Source: an uncultured Lachnospiraceae bacterium (GTDB lineage: Bacteria > Bacillota > Clostridia > Lachnospirales > Lachnospiraceae). From it: a stretch of 64,000 bases of DNA. Position numbers and translations under genes: made by a program. Below, one piece after another: positions 62,582-64,000 of the stretch. The stretch is from NCBI GenBank assembly GCA_944383265.1, contig CALWOX010000001.1, positions 372,001 to 436,000 of the forward strand, written 5' to 3'. Position 1 is the first letter of the stretch, and the number at the start of each line of letters is the position of its first letter. Below the pieces are notes generated by a model that saw nothing but the letters and a program-made list of their open reading frames with translations, had not been told where the DNA came from and ran no database searches.

Positions 62582-63895
62582 ATGAATGAAGAACGCAATG
62601 ACTTACAAAAGATGATAACACAAGCCCTTGAGGAAATCAAAGAGGCTGAAGGAGAAAAATTTGATCTCGATAAGATAAATCTCGCACTGGTATCCAGGAA
62701 GACCGGCCTCAGCAGATCAAGGCTCCGCCGGATCAAGGCAAATGGGTTCATAGTACCTGAGCACGGACTGAAGGGGAAAGCTTCAGACCTTGGAGTGCTA
62801 AGTGGATATACGGGGATCATCGATGATCTCTTAAGAAAAGGCATAACTAATTCCGTAGTCAGCTTCGACAGGCTCAGGGAGGCAGGCTATGGAGGGAGTC
62901 TCAGCACCATAAAGAGATATATAGCAAAACATAAAGATCTCGTACCGGCCAAGAGACACCTGGTGGAGCCTCAGGGTAACAGAGGAAGGCGATATAGTAC
63001 CGGCCCTGGAGAAACTTACCAGATGGACTGGGGCTTTGTAAATGTAGAAACCGGGATGGGAGCTACTTATAGAGCTGCATGTTTTGCAATGATCTGTCAT
63101 CACTGTGGAGAGAGATACGTGGAGTTCTTTCCCAATGCCAAGCAGGAGAACCTGTTCATCGGTATGATCCATGCTTTTCTGTACATGGGAGTACCAAAGT
63201 ACATCCTTACGGACAACATGAAGAGCGTAGTCATAAGGAGAGACCATGAGGGGCATCCCATATGGCATAGAGAATACCTGGGATTTATGAATGCCATAGG
63301 CTTCGATACAAAACTCTGTAAGCCCAGACACCCATTCACAAAAGGGAAGGTCGAGAGGCTTATAAGATTCGTTAAGGAGAACTTTATGGCAGGGAGGATC
63401 TTCAGCAACGTTACCGAGCTCAACCATGAAGCTTTAAGATGGTGTGAAAGGCAAAATGGCATCTACCAGAAAGCCGTGGACTGCATCCCGGAAAGGGAAC
63501 ATGGAGAAAGCTGCCTTTCAAACTGCCATGAACTAAGGAAAGATTCCGGGCTGGTAGGCTATCTTTGTCCGGAACGTAAGATATCCTTTGACGGGTTCGT
63601 TACTTACGAAGGGAGAAGATTCGGGGTTCCGTACTGGTATACCGAAAAGTCCTGCAGGGTAATGAGGGAGAGGTACAGACTCCATATATACTCTTCCGAC
63701 ATGAAAAAGGAACTGACTGTACATGACATCACCTGGTCAAGGAGAGACAGCTACTGTGAGGATCAGTTCGTTACGGAACAGCCGGAAGAATTCCCTACCG
63801 CTCCGGTAAAGACCACGATGTTCCATACGCCGCCCAAAGCTTTAGGATCCGGATTTGAAAAATTCAACTTTGAGGAGGGCTTATGGGATGAATGA
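62582..63895 (+). CDS. istA: IS21-family transposase IstA
   Basis: This 437-residue DDE transposase has an N-terminal HTH region (LVSRKTGLSRSRLRRIKAN), a rve/integrase core with YQMDWGFVNVETG (first Asp), KYILTDNMKSVVIRR (second Asp) and TKGKVERLIRFVKENF (Glu), then a Mu-transposase-like C-terminal domain (KISFDGFVTYEGRRFGVPY). All three catalytic residues are present. The ribosome site is AAGGAGGATCC. Its stop overlaps the start of istB. Confidence 0.93.
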   Translation: MNEERNDLQKMITQALEEIKEAEGEKFDLDKINLALVSRKTGLSRSRLRRIKANGFIVPEHGLKGKASDLGVLSGYTGIIDDLLRKGITNSVVSFDRLREAGYGGSLSTIKRYIAKHKDLVPAKRHLVEPQGNRGRRYSTGPGETYQMDWGFVNVETGMGATYRAACFAMICHHCGERYVEFFPNAKQENLFIGMIHAFLYMGVPKYILTDNMKSVVIRRDHEGHPIWHREYLGFMNAIGFDTKLCKPRHPFTKGKVERLIRFVKENFMAGRIFSNVTELNHEALRWCERQNGIYQKAVDCIPEREHGESCLSNCHELRKDSGLVGYLCPERKISFDGFVTYEGRRFGVPYWYTEKSCRVMRERYRLHIYSSDMKKELTVHDITWSRRDSYCEDQFVTEQPEEFPTAPVKTTMFHTPPKALGSGFEKFNFEEGLWDE

Positions 63896-64000
63896 TGTGA
63901 TGATAGAACGCATAAGCCAAAGTGCCAAAGCCCTTTCCCTTGATCTTTATGCCAGGGAACTTGCCGGATACATAGATGATCGTGACTTGTCCGAAAAAGA
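63888..64000 (+). CDS. istB: IS21-family ATP-binding protein IstB (partial, window end)
   Basis: The first 37 codons of IstB, the AAA+ ATPase that selects targets for IstA, are present (MNDVMIERISQSAKALSLDL and following). The ATG at 63,888 overlaps the istA stop by 8 bp and has GAGGAGGG upstream. The ATPase motifs lie beyond the window. Confidence 0.85.
   Translation, partial: MNDVMIERISQSAKALSLDLYARELAGYIDDRDLSEK

Larger units (their letters stand above)
62449..64000 (+). mobile_element. IS21-family insertion sequence (left end and most of the element)
   Basis: The insertion begins at TGTTAGAGCCC inside the IS256 transposase gene, with the 5'-TG end of IS21-type elements. A short internal palindrome, GTCG-AAAA-CGAC (62460-62471), lies near the tip. 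istA and the start of istB follow. The right end and any target duplication lie beyond the window. Confidence 0.85.

Noticed and set aside
1-64000. tRNA, rRNA, CRISPR arrays, replication origin
   Set aside because: I looked for tRNA-like cloverleaf ends, rRNA signature strings, regular repeat-spacer patterns and DnaA-box clusters and saw none convincing by eye.

Overview
The window looks like a chromosomal segment of a low-GC, Gram-positive anaerobe of the Clostridia, probably Lachnospiraceae-like. This is inferred from strong AGGAGG-type ribosome binding sites, sigma-A-type promoters, AUA-rich codon use, a brockii-type alcohol dehydrogenase, an LCP (LytR-CpsA-Psr) protein, S1C protease genes and Firmicute-type surface polysaccharide genes. 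The species cannot be fixed from sequence alone. Codon use and base composition change sharply. Bases 1-23.7 kb and the small islands at about 42-43.2 kb and 56.16-56.69 kb look moderate in GC. Most of 23.8-56.1 kb and 57-61.3 kb is very AT-rich and mosaic.

Layout. (1) 0-7.1 kb: a partial Zn alcohol dehydrogenase, then a mannose-family PTS operon: PRD regulator, EIIA, EIIB, an M24 peptidase and a fused EIIC-EIID. (2) 7.2-7.8 kb: a DinJ/YafQ-type toxin-antitoxin pair. (3) 7.9-22.0 kb: a co-directional surface-glycan operon with glycosyltransferases, a C-methyltransferase, a priming phosphoglycosyltransferase (PGT), LCP ligase, HtrA protease, a lipoprotein and an O-antigen-ligase-type polymerase. 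(4) 22.2-33.3 kb, cluster A: two further PGTs, glycosyltransferases, a Wzx and a Wzy. (5) 33.4-43.2 kb, cluster B, all on the minus strand: Wzy, Wzx, glycosyltransferases, an SDR enzyme + cytidylyltransferase + LicD module and a DUF1972 glycosyltransferase. (6) 43.3-44.5 kb: a tyrosine recombinase gene lying between perfect 27-bp inverted repeats. (7) 44.8-56.7 kb, cluster C, plus strand: glycosyltransferases, HAD protein, Wzy, radical SAM protein, Wzx, pyruvyl transferase, beta-propeller protein, a frameshifted acyltransferase and an aminotransferase remnant. (8) 57-61.3 kb: a three-gene Lamassu/ABC-3C-type defence system. (9) 61.4-64 kb: an IS256-family element interrupted by an IS21-family element.

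The most striking structure is the 1.25-kb segment at 43,294-44,541. It has the parts of an invertible promoter. Each 27-bp end is itself an imperfect dyad (10-bp arms around a 5-bp centre), as expected of a tyrosine-recombinase core site. Just inside the right repeat is a near-consensus outward promoter (TTGACA-N17-TAAAAT). Just inside the left repeat is an intrinsic terminator for the recombinase gene. In the present orientation the promoter faces cluster C. After inversion it would face cluster B. Clusters B and C each carry their own Wzx and Wzy, so the element is positioned as an either/or switch between two surface glycans. The recombinase reading frame carries one in-frame TGA before its HxxR and Tyr motifs, so in this copy the switch may be locked or depend on a recombinase in trans.

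A second layer of variation may come from homopolymers. An A10 tract splits a glycosyltransferase in cluster B. An acyltransferase in cluster C is out of frame at both an A10 and a G9 tract. The neighbouring gene carries an in-frame G8. These could be contingency loci, transcriptional-slippage sites or sequencing errors.
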